Source: an uncultured Clostridium sp.
GTDB taxonomy: Bacteria > Bacillota > Clostridia > TANB77 > CAG-508
Length of the DNA stretch: 64,000 bases
Reading direction: 5' to 3'
NCBI GenBank assembly: GCA_947648905.1
Contig: CANSPP010000002.1
Span: 186,001-250,000 of the forward strand
Every line of letters starts with the position of its first letter. The stretch's first letter is position 1. The notes beneath the pieces are model-generated. The model made no database searches and was not told the DNA's origin. It saw only the letters and a program-made list of their open reading frames with translations. This document shows positions 7,476 to 15,425 of the stretch, in pieces. Position numbers and translations under genes: made by a program.

Positions 7476-8258
7476 TTATAATCCAAATAAATCTGGGTTT
7501 ACTAATGGTACAATCAATTCACAAATATCGTTATTCGAATCATACCCCCAATAACTTTGATAAAAGCCATCACCCAATCCACTAGCAACCATAACTAGCT
7601 TATTTTTTGTATTAGGATTTTCCCATTCTATGAAATCTCCACCTTTTCTTTGATATTGTGGAAATTTTTCATAACTTTCTTTAAATAGTTTAGCAAAATA
7701 ATCATCATAGTGGTTTCCGTCTGGATTATCTTCATACCACTCATTTATAAAATCTTTATACTCTTTTGCAACTTGTTCATCACAAATAGAAATCATACCT
7801 GCATCAACTGGAAAGCCACTTAATACTCCGTCTGTTCCAATAAATGCTGCACTTTCTTCGGTAGGATTAGCCAACTTATATAATATTGCTACTGTTTTCT
7901 TTATTTTCAATCTAACAGTACACATACGAACTCCTACCTCGTTACTTCTACAAATAGAAATTTCAACTGGATATTCTCCAACTGGCACTTGAATATTAAG
8001 AACTGGACTGTATTTATTTGATGGTAAATATGCAAGAGGATCAGCAACAACTATTTTACCTGTTGGACAATCAACTTTTCCAATGGTTAAATAAAATCTT
8101 GTATCACTTTTTACAAATTGTCCTCTTATAACATCAACATCTTTTTCGGTACTTGAAATATATTTTAAATTAGCCTCAAATCCCTTTCTAATGTCTATTT
8201 GTGTATTTTGCTCTTTGTCTACATTTACATTTTTCTTCTTTTTATTAAATAATCCCAT
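7476..8258 (-). CDS. DUF4241-domain protein
   Basis: The protein has 260 aa; the start at 8258 follows AAGGAG. Residues about 65-255 fit the DUF4241 pattern: GKIVVADPLAYL, VPVGEYPVEISI, then FPVDAGMISICDE and SGLGDGFYQSYWGYD. The biochemical role of DUF4241 is not established; it is common in Firmicute genomes near toxin-immunity and mobile loci. It has its own promoter in the junction at 8296-8324 and is followed by a junction motif at 7461. Confidence 0.8.
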   Translation of the reverse strand: MGLFNKKKKNVNVDKEQNTQIDIRKGFEANLKYISSTEKDVDVIRGQFVKSDTRFYLTIGKVDCPTGKIVVADPLAYLPSNKYSPVLNIQVPVGEYPVEISICRSNEVGVRMCTVRLKIKKTVAILYKLANPTEESAAFIGTDGVLSGFPVDAGMISICDEQVAKEYKDFINEWYEDNPDGNHYDDYFAKLFKESYEKFPQYQRKGGDFIEWENPNTKNKLVMVASGLGDGFYQSYWGYDSNNDICELIVPLVNPDLFGL

Positions 8259-8295
8259 AATCAATCTCCTTCACAACTTACTAATTGATGTTATC

Positions 8296-8324
8296 ATTAT
8301 ATAATAAAAGACTGATATTATCAA
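8296..8324 (-). promoter_or_regulatory. Array promoter 2
   Basis: TTGATA (8324-8319), a 17-nt spacer and TATAAT (8301-8296). Downstream, the leader contains AACATCAATTAGTAAGTTGT, which also occurs before the ABC-F leader peptide at 31.67 kb. Confidence 0.82.
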
Positions 8325-8358
8325 CTAATCATCTGCTCTATAACTTGTAATTTAGCGA

Positions 8359-8853
8359 TTACTTGTTATTCTTTTCTTTCCAATAATCATAATCTTTAAA
8401 ACATTGTAACTTTTTTTCTAAATCCTTTAAATCAGGATATTCTTTGCTTAATGCTTTCATATTTCTATACATTGCTAATCCATAACCTTGCTCATTATTC
8501 TTTATTAGAATATCTGCACATCTATTTAGATAATTTATTGTACTTTCTCTATTATATTTTGTTTGAGATAACAATGCTACGCAATAAGCGTGTCCTATAA
8601 TATCAAAATGACCATCTGTGTTATCCACATAGAAATAATCTTTTATAGCATTATATACTGCTTCTACTAATTCTTTGTCATTAGTATATTTTTCCATCCT
8701 TTTATAATCACTTAATGATATAGGTGCATGAATGAATTTTGCTAAATGATTACAAAAAATATTTACTCTTTGCCATAAAGTATCATCAGTAACCACTTGT
8801 CTTAATCTTTTAGTAATATCTCTATTAGAGCAGATTCTTTCTATATCTCCCAT
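8359..8853 (-). CDS. Hypothetical helical protein (cargo gene)
   Basis: The protein has 164 aa, predicted to be all-helical and soluble (GDIERICSNRDITKRLRQVV, then SLSDYKRMEKYTNDKELVE and GHAYCVALLSQTKYNRESTI). The RBS is GTGAGATG. It is bracketed by junction motifs at 8342 and 8871. I do not recognise the family; the form and setting would fit an immunity-like protein, but this is not shown. Confidence 0.6.
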   Translation of the reverse strand: MGDIERICSNRDITKRLRQVVTDDTLWQRVNIFCNHLAKFIHAPISLSDYKRMEKYTNDKELVEAVYNAIKDYFYVDNTDGHFDIIGHAYCVALLSQTKYNRESTINYLNRCADILIKNNEQGYGLAMYRNMKALSKEYPDLKDLEKKLQCFKDYDYWKEKNNK

Positions 8854-8887
8854 ACAGTCATCTCACTTTCAAATTGTAATTTGTATG

Positions 8888-9538
8888 TTACTTAACAACT
8901 TTCTCTATCCTAGTATATTCATCTTCAGTTACCTGATAAATACCATTATAAGGTTGCTCAATATAATATTGATTGTCTTTTTTATAAATATAAGCTGATT
9001 TGTAATTTCCAGAATCATTTTTAAATTTGACAAAATATAATATATCAGGGTTAACTGGAATATCATTTACACTTTCTATATGAGTTTTTTTATCTGCAAA
9101 AACCTCATAAATTTCTTCTATCGATTCTTCATCGTTGAACTCTTTTTCATTATCATATTGAGCTAAAGTATCTATTGTTATACTTGATATTTCTTTTAAC
9201 TCAAATAAATTAATTACATATTCCTTATTTTTATTTAATTCTTCTTCAAATTCTTTTTCATATTTTTTCATTTCTTCTTCAAAGTCATTATAATCCATAA
9301 ACCAAGTACCAATTTTAATGTCATCAAATCCTGCTAATGTATGAAAATCAATTACCTTATATCCTAAGCCAAAGTATTCTATTGTTCCTCCATCATTTAT
9401 AATTCCTGCTGGATTTTGTATGCAGAAAATAGGTTTTTCTTGTTTTTGTACTCTAACATAATCTACTGCAAAAAATATTATTCCTAAAATAATTATAACT
9501 CCTAAAATAACTCCAATTACTTTTAAATATTTTTTCAT
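8888..9538 (-). CDS. Membrane-anchored extracellular protein, unknown function
   Basis: The protein has 216 aa; the ATG at 9538 follows GGTGGTTG (the frame is open to 9655). One N-terminal membrane segment (about residues 5-25) is followed by an extracytoplasmic domain with PIFCIQNPAGIINDGGT and YFGLGYKVI, a pattern I associate with a small Clostridia/Bacilli family of unnamed membrane-tethered proteins. A promoter-like TTGATA-N17-TAATAT lies near 9600-9630. Function unknown. Confidence 0.65.
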   Translation of the reverse strand: MKKYLKVIGVILGVIIILGIIFFAVDYVRVQKQEKPIFCIQNPAGIINDGGTIEYFGLGYKVIDFHTLAGFDDIKIGTWFMDYNDFEEEMKKYEKEFEEELNKNKEYVINLFELKEISSITIDTLAQYDNEKEFNDEESIEEIYEVFADKKTHIESVNDIPVNPDILYFVKFKNDSGNYKSAYIYKKDNQYYIEQPYNGIYQVTEDEYTRIEKVVK

Positions 9539-9674
9539 AACAACCACCAGTTTACCTTTCCTTTTATAAATTAACCTCAACAAAAAATTACTATATTTTA
9601 TTATGCTTATATTATCATAAATTGGAATACTTATCAATATAACTATTCCCATCAAAATTTGTGTGTTAAATAAG

Positions 9675-9703
9675 GAACAGATATAAAATACCTGTTCCTT
9701 AAT
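9675..9703 (-). terminator. Hairpin after the c-di-GMP-controlled gene
   Basis: AAGGAACAG and CTGTTCCTT form a perfect 9-bp stem with an 11-nt loop just past the stop at 9710. The following T-tract is short (ATTTAAC), so termination may be weak. Confidence 0.6.
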
Positions 9704-9709
9704 ATTTCT

Positions 9710-10378
9710 CTACTCATTTTCTTTTAATGTATATTGACTAATATCTGGTTCTGTAAAGACAGAATCATCTACCGTATTAAATTCATATTCTCTTTCATTT
9801 ACTATATCTGCTTCTGTTGATTTTACAAATAGTCCTGTTTCTTTATCTATATATGTTTCTGCACCTTCAGAAGTTAAAGATATTGATGACATAAATTCTT
9901 TTACAATATAGCATTCTTTTCCATTATAATCAACTGATTTTATTTTTGCATTTATGCATCCTAGAATTGTTTGCCACTTACTATCACTTTCTAAATGATT
10001 ATAAATACCAACAGACATTATTGTTCCACTATTGAGTTGTGCAATTTTTGAATCTTTTGTTTCTGTAAAAGTATCTGTTCTTTCTCCATTATTATACATT
10101 GATATTTTTGTTATTTCATTATTTACATTTCGTTCCATAAAAACAACTTGCTTACCATCTTTTTTATAATAGTCCATTTTTACAATAGTTCCATTATTTT
10201 CAGTTGCAACTGATTTTATATGATAATTTGTGCTACCATTGTATTCTGCAATCTTATTTTGCAAATCTGTAACAATTACATAATTTCTAATTGTATGAAT
10301 AATAAGAATTACAAGCAAAATAGCAATCACTATTAAGGCTATTTTTAATACATTTTTTATTATTTTTTTCTTTTCCAT
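9710..10378 (-). CDS. Membrane-tethered extracellular protein under c-di-GMP riboswitch control
   Basis: The protein has 222 aa; the ATG at 10378 follows GAGGAGG. An N-terminal membrane anchor (about residues 10-30) is followed by a beta-rich extracytoplasmic domain (KMDYYKKDGKQVVFMERN, YIDKETGLFVKS, TVDDSVFTEPDISQY) that recalls LolA-like or DUF4412-type folds. A class I c-di-GMP riboswitch and a promoter lie directly upstream, so expression should follow the motile/sessile switch. The function is unrecognised; a surface or adhesion-related role is inferred from the riboswitch. Confidence 0.7.
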   Translation of the reverse strand: MEKKKIIKNVLKIALIVIAILLVILIIHTIRNYVIVTDLQNKIAEYNGSTNYHIKSVATENNGTIVKMDYYKKDGKQVVFMERNVNNEITKISMYNNGERTDTFTETKDSKIAQLNSGTIMSVGIYNHLESDSKWQTILGCINAKIKSVDYNGKECYIVKEFMSSISLTSEGAETYIDKETGLFVKSTEADIVNEREYEFNTVDDSVFTEPDISQYTLKENE

Positions 10379-10398
10379 ATATATTACCTCCTCTTTAG

Positions 10399-10475
10399 TG
10401 CAACCTAGCAATCATAAGCATTACTGCTTTTAGACCTATGGCTTTGCGTCATAAACTTTCGTTTATTTTGCTTTT
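10399..10475 (-). promoter_or_regulatory. Cyclic di-GMP-I (GEMM) riboswitch
   Basis: The minus-strand RNA shows the class I signature: a GAAA tetraloop hairpin (AAACGAAAGTTT), then GACGCAAAGCC, then GGTCTAA, a second stem (AGCAGTAATGCT) and the tetraloop receptor part CTAGGTTGC. The aptamer ends about 20 nt before the start codon, with the AGGAGG in between, so control may be at translation initiation. No obvious intrinsic terminator is seen. Confidence 0.85.
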
Positions 10476-10493
10476 TTACAATAATCTAACTAT

Positions 10494-10522
10494 ATTATAA
10501 CATATTTGCTTATTTTTAGCAA
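10494..10522 (-). promoter_or_regulatory. Promoter of the riboswitch-controlled gene
   Basis: TTGCTA (10522-10517), a 17-nt spacer and TATAAT (10499-10494). A hairpin (ATTTGCT/AGCAAAT) overlaps the -35. Confidence 0.7.
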
Positions 10523-10528
10523 ATTTAT

Positions 10529-11266
10529 TCATTTTACAATATTTTTAAATATCTCTTTGGCATTCTTACTAGCCTCTTCTTTAGTTATTCCTTCTTGTTG
10601 ATAAGGATAAATTATATAATCTCCTTTTTTTAGATAAATTCTCCAACTAGCAGAAAAATTTTTTCCACAGTAACTTACAAAATCATTTATATTTTTCATT
10701 GCCTTATCTAAATCCTCATAAGTATTTATTTTGATATATGTATCATATTCCAAAATATCACCTGTTCTATTTTCATTTACTACAAAATTGCTTTTGGATT
10801 CATTTTCCCATTTATCAAAATAATATTTATGACAATTATCCATATAATCTTCACTTAAATTTCCAAATCTTCTTATCGCTGTAAATTGAATTTCATTATT
10901 ATCTGACATTTTAAAAGTATATCTGCCATTTTCTTTTTCATCTATATCTTTATTTACTAAATCAATCTTTGTATTATACATACTTTCTATTGTCTTTTCT
11001 GGATTTACATTTGTTTTTGAATTAATGTTAGAAATAATAAGGTCAAAAATCAAAATAACAATTGCAATAACTATTATAGCAGTAATAATACCTCCGATTT
11101 TAATTGTTTTTCCTGCTATTTTCATTCCTTTTACCACAGTATTTACACCCTTGTGTTCTTTATCTTTCTGTATTTCAGAAAAGTCTAATCTAAATTTTTC
11201 CTTTTGTTCTTGTTTCCTACTTTCTTCCCACTTTTCTAATTCTTCCCAATCTTCTTTGTTTCCCAT
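10529..11266 (-). CDS. Membrane protein with cytosolic N-terminus, unknown function
   Basis: The protein has 245 aa; the ATG at 11266 follows TAGGAG (the frame is open to 11341, overlapping the neighbour, so the internal start is preferred). A charged N-terminus (about 1-50) is followed by one strong membrane segment (about 63-86) and an extracytoplasmic domain of about 155 aa with KENGRYTFKMSDNNEIQFTA and EEASKNAKEIFKN. No family is recognised. Confidence 0.65.
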   Translation of the reverse strand: MGNKEDWEELEKWEESRKQEQKEKFRLDFSEIQKDKEHKGVNTVVKGMKIAGKTIKIGGIITAIIVIAIVILIFDLIISNINSKTNVNPEKTIESMYNTKIDLVNKDIDEKENGRYTFKMSDNNEIQFTAIRRFGNLSEDYMDNCHKYYFDKWENESKSNFVVNENRTGDILEYDTYIKINTYEDLDKAMKNINDFVSYCGKNFSASWRIYLKKGDYIIYPYQQEGITKEEASKNAKEIFKNIVK

Positions 11267-11306
11267 ATTATATCTCCTAATCATCTTTACAAATTGTAAT
11301 TTCTTG

Positions 11307-11606
11307 TTACTTTTTACTTTGCAAATCTTTGCAAGTTTCAACTACTATTTCTTTTAGTTTTTCTTTATTATCTATATCATCAATTAAATACATAGGTTTA
11401 GCACTTTCATAGGGTATTTGTTCTTGCATATTATATTTTTTATTGCTATCAACTATCTTTACAAGTAGCCTATTATCATATATTCCACCGAATAAGACAT
11501 TGCTATAATACAATAAATATTCTCCCATCATTGCTCTACAATTTATATCATCTAATAAGTCTAATTGCTCTAATATAAAATCTTTATAATCTTTTGATGT
11601 TCCCAT
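11307..11606 (-). CDS. TfoX N-terminal domain protein
   Basis: The protein has 99 aa and matches the TfoX_N fold along its length: CRAMMGEYLLYYSNVLFGGI, DNRLLVKIVD and a C-terminal helix with KEIVVETCKDL. TfoX_N proteins are small regulators of uncertain mechanism, named after the competence factor TfoX. Only the N-terminal domain is present, as is common for Firmicute versions. Junction motifs lie on both sides (11291 and 11625). Confidence 0.8.
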   Translation of the reverse strand: MGTSKDYKDFILEQLDLLDDINCRAMMGEYLLYYSNVLFGGIYDNRLLVKIVDSNKKYNMQEQIPYESAKPMYLIDDIDNKEKLKEIVVETCKDLQSKK

Positions 11607-11619
11607 AATAAAGTCCTTT

Positions 11620-12068
11620 CTATATATTGTAATTTATCTTTTGATATATTTTTCTTTTAGATAATCTATAAAATCAATTATTTTTTTATCTGATTCACAT
11701 TTCATTAGAGGCAATACAAAATTAAATACCTTTATAATTTCTTCTACCCAGAAAGCATTTTTTTCTTCTAGTGATAAAGTTTGATATGAAGAAAAATCAA
11801 AAGGCATTGTAATTACTGAATAACCATCGGAATTTCTCTCCCTTACTGCAATCTCTTTTGCATTTTCATCACAACTGACATTTAATTGTTTTATAAATTC
11901 GTTATTACAAAATCTAACCACATTGTAATATTCAAGATATAAAAAATCTGATTCTTTTCGTATCAATGCTGTTCGTTCCTTTGTTTTTTCTAAATCTCCC
12001 AAAAAAGCAGAATATATATTTATTGCTCTTAATCTCATTTTATTTCTCCTTCATAAATTGTAATTTAT
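11620..12068 (-). repeat. Duplicated cassette, copy 1
   Basis: The segment 11629-12068 is base-for-base identical to 29659-30098; 11620-11627 also matches, with a single T/C difference at 11628. Each end carries GTAATTTAT (11629-11637 and 12060-12068), so the identical block is bounded by direct repeats of the junction motif. Confidence 0.92.
11634..12038 (-). CDS. Hypothetical protein, duplicated cargo gene (copy 1)
   Basis: The protein has 134 aa and is soluble (begins MRLRAINIYSAFLGDLEK; contains FLYLEYYNVVRFCNNEF and FWVEEIIKVFNFVLPLMK). I do not recognise the family. The RBS is GAAGGAG, 6-7 nt before the ATG. An identical gene lies at 29664-30068, 18,030 bp away, beside the ABC-F gene. 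Its stop codon is inside the junction motif. This is the clearest evidence that single genes of this array have moved as units. Confidence 0.75.
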   Translation of the reverse strand: MRLRAINIYSAFLGDLEKTKERTALIRKESDFLYLEYYNVVRFCNNEFIKQLNVSCDENAKEIAVRERNSDGYSVITMPFDFSSYQTLSLEEKNAFWVEEIIKVFNFVLPLMKCESDKKIIDFIDYLKEKYIKR

Positions 12069-12922
12069 CTTTCATCTAAAAACTTGGTATTTGTTCTATT
12101 TCTTTCTTCTAATTGTCTTTGTTCATTTTCAGATTTTGTTTTAGTATTATCAAATGATTTGCTTTTCAAGTTTCTATTTCTATTAGCAATAAGCTCGTTA
12201 ATTGCCATAACATATTGTTGTGGATTATTTATGCTAAAATCTCCATGATAATAATTAGGTAACACTTCAATTCTGCTTCCATTTATCTTTTTATGAATTA
12301 TACTTGCTGATTTTTTCATTATTGGTCTTTCTTTATCTCCTACAACTACTAAAACTTTCGATTTTGTGCTTGATAAAGAATCTTTAATTTCATATTTTGA
12401 GTTTGCTTCCATAAAAGCAATCATATCTTCCTTACTAATTTTACAAGTATCTCTATAATATTCACTAAATAAATCTTCTCTTATTTTTAAAGACTTAAAT
12501 TGCATTTGTGAAAACCATTTCTTTGATATTAGCCCATAACTCATAGAAAAAGCTGGTCTAATCATTTTATATGTTGCTTTCATAGGAATTGCTAATGCAC
12601 TCTCAATAATAGCACAATCACAAATATCATTTTTCCTTGATAAAATTTCTAAAAGAATCTGTCCTCCTAATGATAATCCTCCCATTAAGCGAATATGACC
12701 ATTATAATTATTAGTTATATAATCTATAATTTCTTGTGCATTATCTTCTATGCTTGTAAAACTTCTATCACTATCTGAATGTCCATCTAATATTGGAATA
12801 ACAATATGATAACTTTCTTGTAATTTTTCTGCTTCTTCTCTATAATTCCACCAAGAAAGACCACCACCATGTAATAACATTATTGTATCTTTATTATTAT
12901 CTCCATATTCTTTAAAGTTCAT
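12065..12922 (-). CDS. Alpha/beta hydrolase
   Basis: The protein has 285 aa. The alpha/beta-hydrolase fold is shown by the oxyanion segment LLHGGGLSWWNYREEAEKL (about residues 16-34), the nucleophile elbow GLSLGGQ (about 83-89), an acid-bearing VVVGDKERP and the catalytic His in NYYHGDFS. A charged C-terminal tail of about 40 aa (KTKSENEQRQLEERNRTN) is not part of the usual fold. The substrate is unknown. The stop codon lies in the junction motif shared with the next gene. Confidence 0.85.
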   Translation of the reverse strand: MNFKEYGDNNKDTIMLLHGGGLSWWNYREEAEKLQESYHIVIPILDGHSDSDRSFTSIEDNAQEIIDYITNNYNGHIRLMGGLSLGGQILLEILSRKNDICDCAIIESALAIPMKATYKMIRPAFSMSYGLISKKWFSQMQFKSLKIREDLFSEYYRDTCKISKEDMIAFMEANSKYEIKDSLSSTKSKVLVVVGDKERPIMKKSASIIHKKINGSRIEVLPNYYHGDFSINNPQQYVMAINELIANRNRNLKSKSFDNTKTKSENEQRQLEERNRTNTKFLDER

Positions 12923-12964
12923 TTATTATTCCCCCATTCCTAGTGATATATTGTAATTTTGTGT

Positions 12965-13165
12965 TTACCATTTTCCTTTTTTTATTCTACCACCTATCAT
13001 AATAACTGCAAAAATTATTATAAGTAAAACAGCTGTAATCCATATTGGAGATAATACCCATATCCAAGACCAACTAATGTTATTCGTTAACTTCAACACT
13101 ATGAATATTAAAGTTAATACACTAATAAATCCCATTCCACTATTTCTAACATTTTTATTTTTCAT
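12965..13165 (-). CDS. Small two-TM membrane protein (Fragile-X-F-associated-like)
   Basis: The protein has 66 aa with two hydrophobic segments (about 13-29 and 34-58) and the motif SWSWIWVLSPIWI. It matches a widespread family of short bacterial proteins related to transmembrane Fragile-X-F-associated proteins. Function unknown. It is preceded by a CCTCC-complement RBS and followed by the junction motif at 12949. Confidence 0.7.
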   Translation of the reverse strand: MKNKNVRNSGMGFISVLTLIFIVLKLTNNISWSWIWVLSPIWITAVLLIIIFAVIMIGGRIKKGKW

Positions 13166-13216
13166 TTTTACATTTCCTCCTTAATTAGAGCAATAAATTA
13201 CTATTAGTCTTTCAAC

Positions 13217-13399
13217 TTAACTATATAAAATATTGCTAAATTTCTTATTAAGATTACTTATATCTTTTGAACTCTGATTCATAATATAATCTGTTACTTT
13301 TATTTTTAAGTTTTCTCTTTCTTCTTTTGTATAATCTTTATCTTCAACATATATTCCTGCCTCATTAAATAATTGTTTTTCACTTTTTGAATATTTCAT
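13217..13399 (-). CDS. Hypothetical 60-aa protein
   Basis: A short charged, helical protein (KYSKSEKQLFNEAGIYVEDK, then YTKEERENLKIKVTDYIMN). A moderate RBS (AAAGAGGATG) precedes the ATG. No family is recognised; it sits between the two-TM gene and the 84-aa gene in the same direction. Confidence 0.55.
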   Translation of the reverse strand: MKYSKSEKQLFNEAGIYVEDKDYTKEERENLKIKVTDYIMNQSSKDISNLNKKFSNILYS

Positions 13400-13436
13400 T
13401 ATTACATCCTCTTTTCCATATTTTAATTCATCTAAA

Positions 13437-13691
13437 TTATTCCCTTATTGCTACCATAAGTTCATTGTCTTGTACTGTTCTATTTGCATTTTGATATGTA
13501 AATTTTGCACCTGTGAAATAAACTTTATAATCTATACCTTCTAGTCTTGTTTTACATAGTGCTAAAAATTTGTCAACTTCCTCTTCTGATAAATTATGCT
13601 TAACTCTTAATTCATAGAAAGTAAAGATAATTTCATTTTCATTTTTTATCATCTTTTCATTTATAAGATTCTCTACAAATTGCGTTGTCAT
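13437..13691 (-). CDS. Hypothetical 84-aa protein
   Basis: The ATG at 13691 is preceded by GGAGTGG; the frame is open for three further codons to 13700. The protein is small and soluble (TFYELRVKHNLSEEEVDKFL, then YKVYFTGAKFTYQN). I do not recognise it. It is the first gene after the conjugation operon's terminator, at the start of the cargo array. Confidence 0.6.
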   Translation of the reverse strand: MTTQFVENLINEKMIKNENEIIFTFYELRVKHNLSEEEVDKFLALCKTRLEGIDYKVYFTGAKFTYQNANRTVQDNELMVAIRE

Positions 13692-13745
13692 TGTTTCCAC
13701 TCCATTCTGTATTGCATTATATCATTTATTTTTCATTTTGTCTTT

Positions 13746-13800
13746 AAAAAACAAAAAAATCGCAGAAGAAATACTTATTTTTTATAAGTAGCTCTTCTGC
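13746..13800 (-). terminator. Terminator after the conjugation operon
   Basis: GCAGAAGA and TCTTCTGC pair across an inner ACTTAT/ATAAGT stem, followed by GATTTTTTTG on the minus strand. It lies directly after the CHAP gene. Confidence 0.8.
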
Positions 13801-13809
13801 TTATTTTTA

Positions 13810-15414
13810 TTAGTACATTGGCGTTCCATACCCTAAAATATCTAAACTGTTTATATCATAATCTCTTCTGCAACAACTATCGCTCGAATTTCCCTCTATT
13901 GTATAAACTCTTCCATTTTCTGTTTTTTCTACTATACCTACATGATCTGCTTGTCCATTCCTTACTCCTGTTTCTTTATCTGCCCAGTCAAAGAAAATAA
14001 TGTCCCCTGGTTTTGGAGAGAATCCTTTTTCTTTCCAAAGTCCACAAGTTCTAAACCAGTCTACACCTTCACTCTGACACCCAGCAAATTTGGGAATAAT
14101 TCCTGCTTCAATGTAGCCACATTCATTAGCACACCACGAAACAAAGCAAGCACACCATTCCACACGAGAATCATATCCATACCAACTCCAATATGGTTGT
14201 CCTCCAACATTTCCTATTTGTGAAGCTGCAACTAGCACAATATCGTTACTTCCAACAGATGAGCCATATATTACTGATGACCACATATTAGCATATTTAT
14301 TATCTGTTAACTCTAGTAGTTGTTCTCTTTGTGCTTGAGTAAAGTTGTATTTGTCTGCCATTTCATTTGCTGTTTTTCCTGTTATTGTAATATGCAACTT
14401 AACTTTTGTTACTGTTACTCTGTCAGTAGATGCAAAACCTATTCTTATTTCTTCATGACTTTCTTCATCTTTTGTAAATGATATTTCATTCATTTCCCAA
14501 AAAATCTCTTTTAGAAGATTAACCTTTTCATCATTTAAGGTTATTACATCTGCTTCATTATTACCATTGCTTAATTTAACTGTGTATATTGCTAGTACAT
14601 CTTTCCATTCTGCTCTATGCGAATTTATATCATACTCATCATAAGGATTATCTTTCTGTATTTGTGTTATCTTATTCATAAATTCTGTATTTAAGTCTGC
14701 TATTACTTGATTCATTGTTACTACTTGTTGTTGTCCATTTACAGTTATTGTACTACCTGTATCTTCACTTGAAAAGAAAATGCCAAAAATCGAACTAACT
14801 AGCATTGCTATTAAGCAAACTACAATTATAATTAGGACAACGATCCACCCACCTGCTACTAAAAATGCAATTAGTGCTTTTGTTGCAACTATGATAGCCT
14901 TTATTGCTGCTATCGTTGCTTTTATTCCTACTTTTATTGCCTTTACTGTTGCTTTAGCTGTTGCCTTTGCCATTTGTATTGCTCTTTTAGTTGCTTTGGC
15001 TGTTGTTTTTGCTACCTGCTTTGTTGTTTTAACTGTTCTTTCTGCTGTTTTTATTTCTTTTTTTATAGTCTTTGTTGCATTTTTCATTTGTTTTACTACT
15101 TTTTTGGCATGATTTTTCTTTTTTATCGTTTTCATTTTTTGATTTACATTTTGAATATTTTGTACTGTCTTGTCAAAATTCTTTTTTCCATATTTATTAA
15201 ATCTATAAATATTATTAGGTAGATTACTTGCTGTTTTTGATATTTTATTTATTGCATACTCTGTTCCACTATCACTTGTTTCTTCTTGGTATGTTTCTTT
15301 TGTTTTGTCCTTTGCTTGTACTAATCTGTCTTTCATTTTCTCTGTGCCAACTACTGCTTTGTTAATTGTTTTTACTGTTCCTTTTTTGCTTTCTTTAACT
15401 TTAATATCTGCCAA
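13810..15414 (-). CDS. Conjugal transfer CHAP-domain peptidoglycan hydrolase (VirB1-like)
   Basis: The protein has 534 aa. The N-terminal 180 residues are very Lys/Ala/Thr-rich and coiled (KTTKQVAKTTAKATKRAI). A membrane segment follows (about 186-210), then a VirB8-like stalk region and a C-terminal CHAP domain with the catalytic Cys in RVEWCACFVSWCANE and His in ADHVGIVEK. It is expected to open the wall for the type IV secretion channel, as Tn916 Orf14-type proteins do. The start is TTG after AGGAGG. It is the last gene of the transfer operon. Confidence 0.88.
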   Translation of the reverse strand: MADIKVKESKKGTVKTINKAVVGTEKMKDRLVQAKDKTKETYQEETSDSGTEYAINKISKTASNLPNNIYRFNKYGKKNFDKTVQNIQNVNQKMKTIKKKNHAKKVVKQMKNATKTIKKEIKTAERTVKTTKQVAKTTAKATKRAIQMAKATAKATVKAIKVGIKATIAAIKAIIVATKALIAFLVAGGWIVVLIIIVVCLIAMLVSSIFGIFFSSEDTGSTITVNGQQQVVTMNQVIADLNTEFMNKITQIQKDNPYDEYDINSHRAEWKDVLAIYTVKLSNGNNEADVITLNDEKVNLLKEIFWEMNEISFTKDEESHEEIRIGFASTDRVTVTKVKLHITITGKTANEMADKYNFTQAQREQLLELTDNKYANMWSSVIYGSSVGSNDIVLVAASQIGNVGGQPYWSWYGYDSRVEWCACFVSWCANECGYIEAGIIPKFAGCQSEGVDWFRTCGLWKEKGFSPKPGDIIFFDWADKETGVRNGQADHVGIVEKTENGRVYTIEGNSSDSCCRRDYDINSLDILGYGTPMY

Positions 15415-15425
15415 ACAAATACCTC

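Larger units (their letters stand above)
6006..12960 (-). repeat. Junction motifs of the first cargo-gene array
   Basis: Copies of AAATTGTAATTT or close variants (plus-strand reading) lie at most gene-gene boundaries: 6006-6019, 7002-7014 (degenerate), 7461-7471, 8342-8354, 8871-8884, 11291-11303, 11625-11636, 12055-12067 and 12949-12960. The core is a 5-bp inverted repeat around a central GT/AC. In several cases (11634, 12065) the stop codon of the upstream gene lies inside the motif. The boundaries around 9.6-10.5 kb and after 13.1 kb lack a clear copy. A recombination role is inferred. Confidence 0.6.

Noticed and set aside
11634..12038. Duplicated gene as an insertion sequence
   Set aside because: The 134-aa product has no transposase motifs and there are no terminal inverted repeats, only the junction motif.
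14780..15112. Plus-strand ORF opposite the CHAP gene
   Set aside because: It is the shadow of the Ala/Lys-rich N-terminal region on the other strand, with no RBS.
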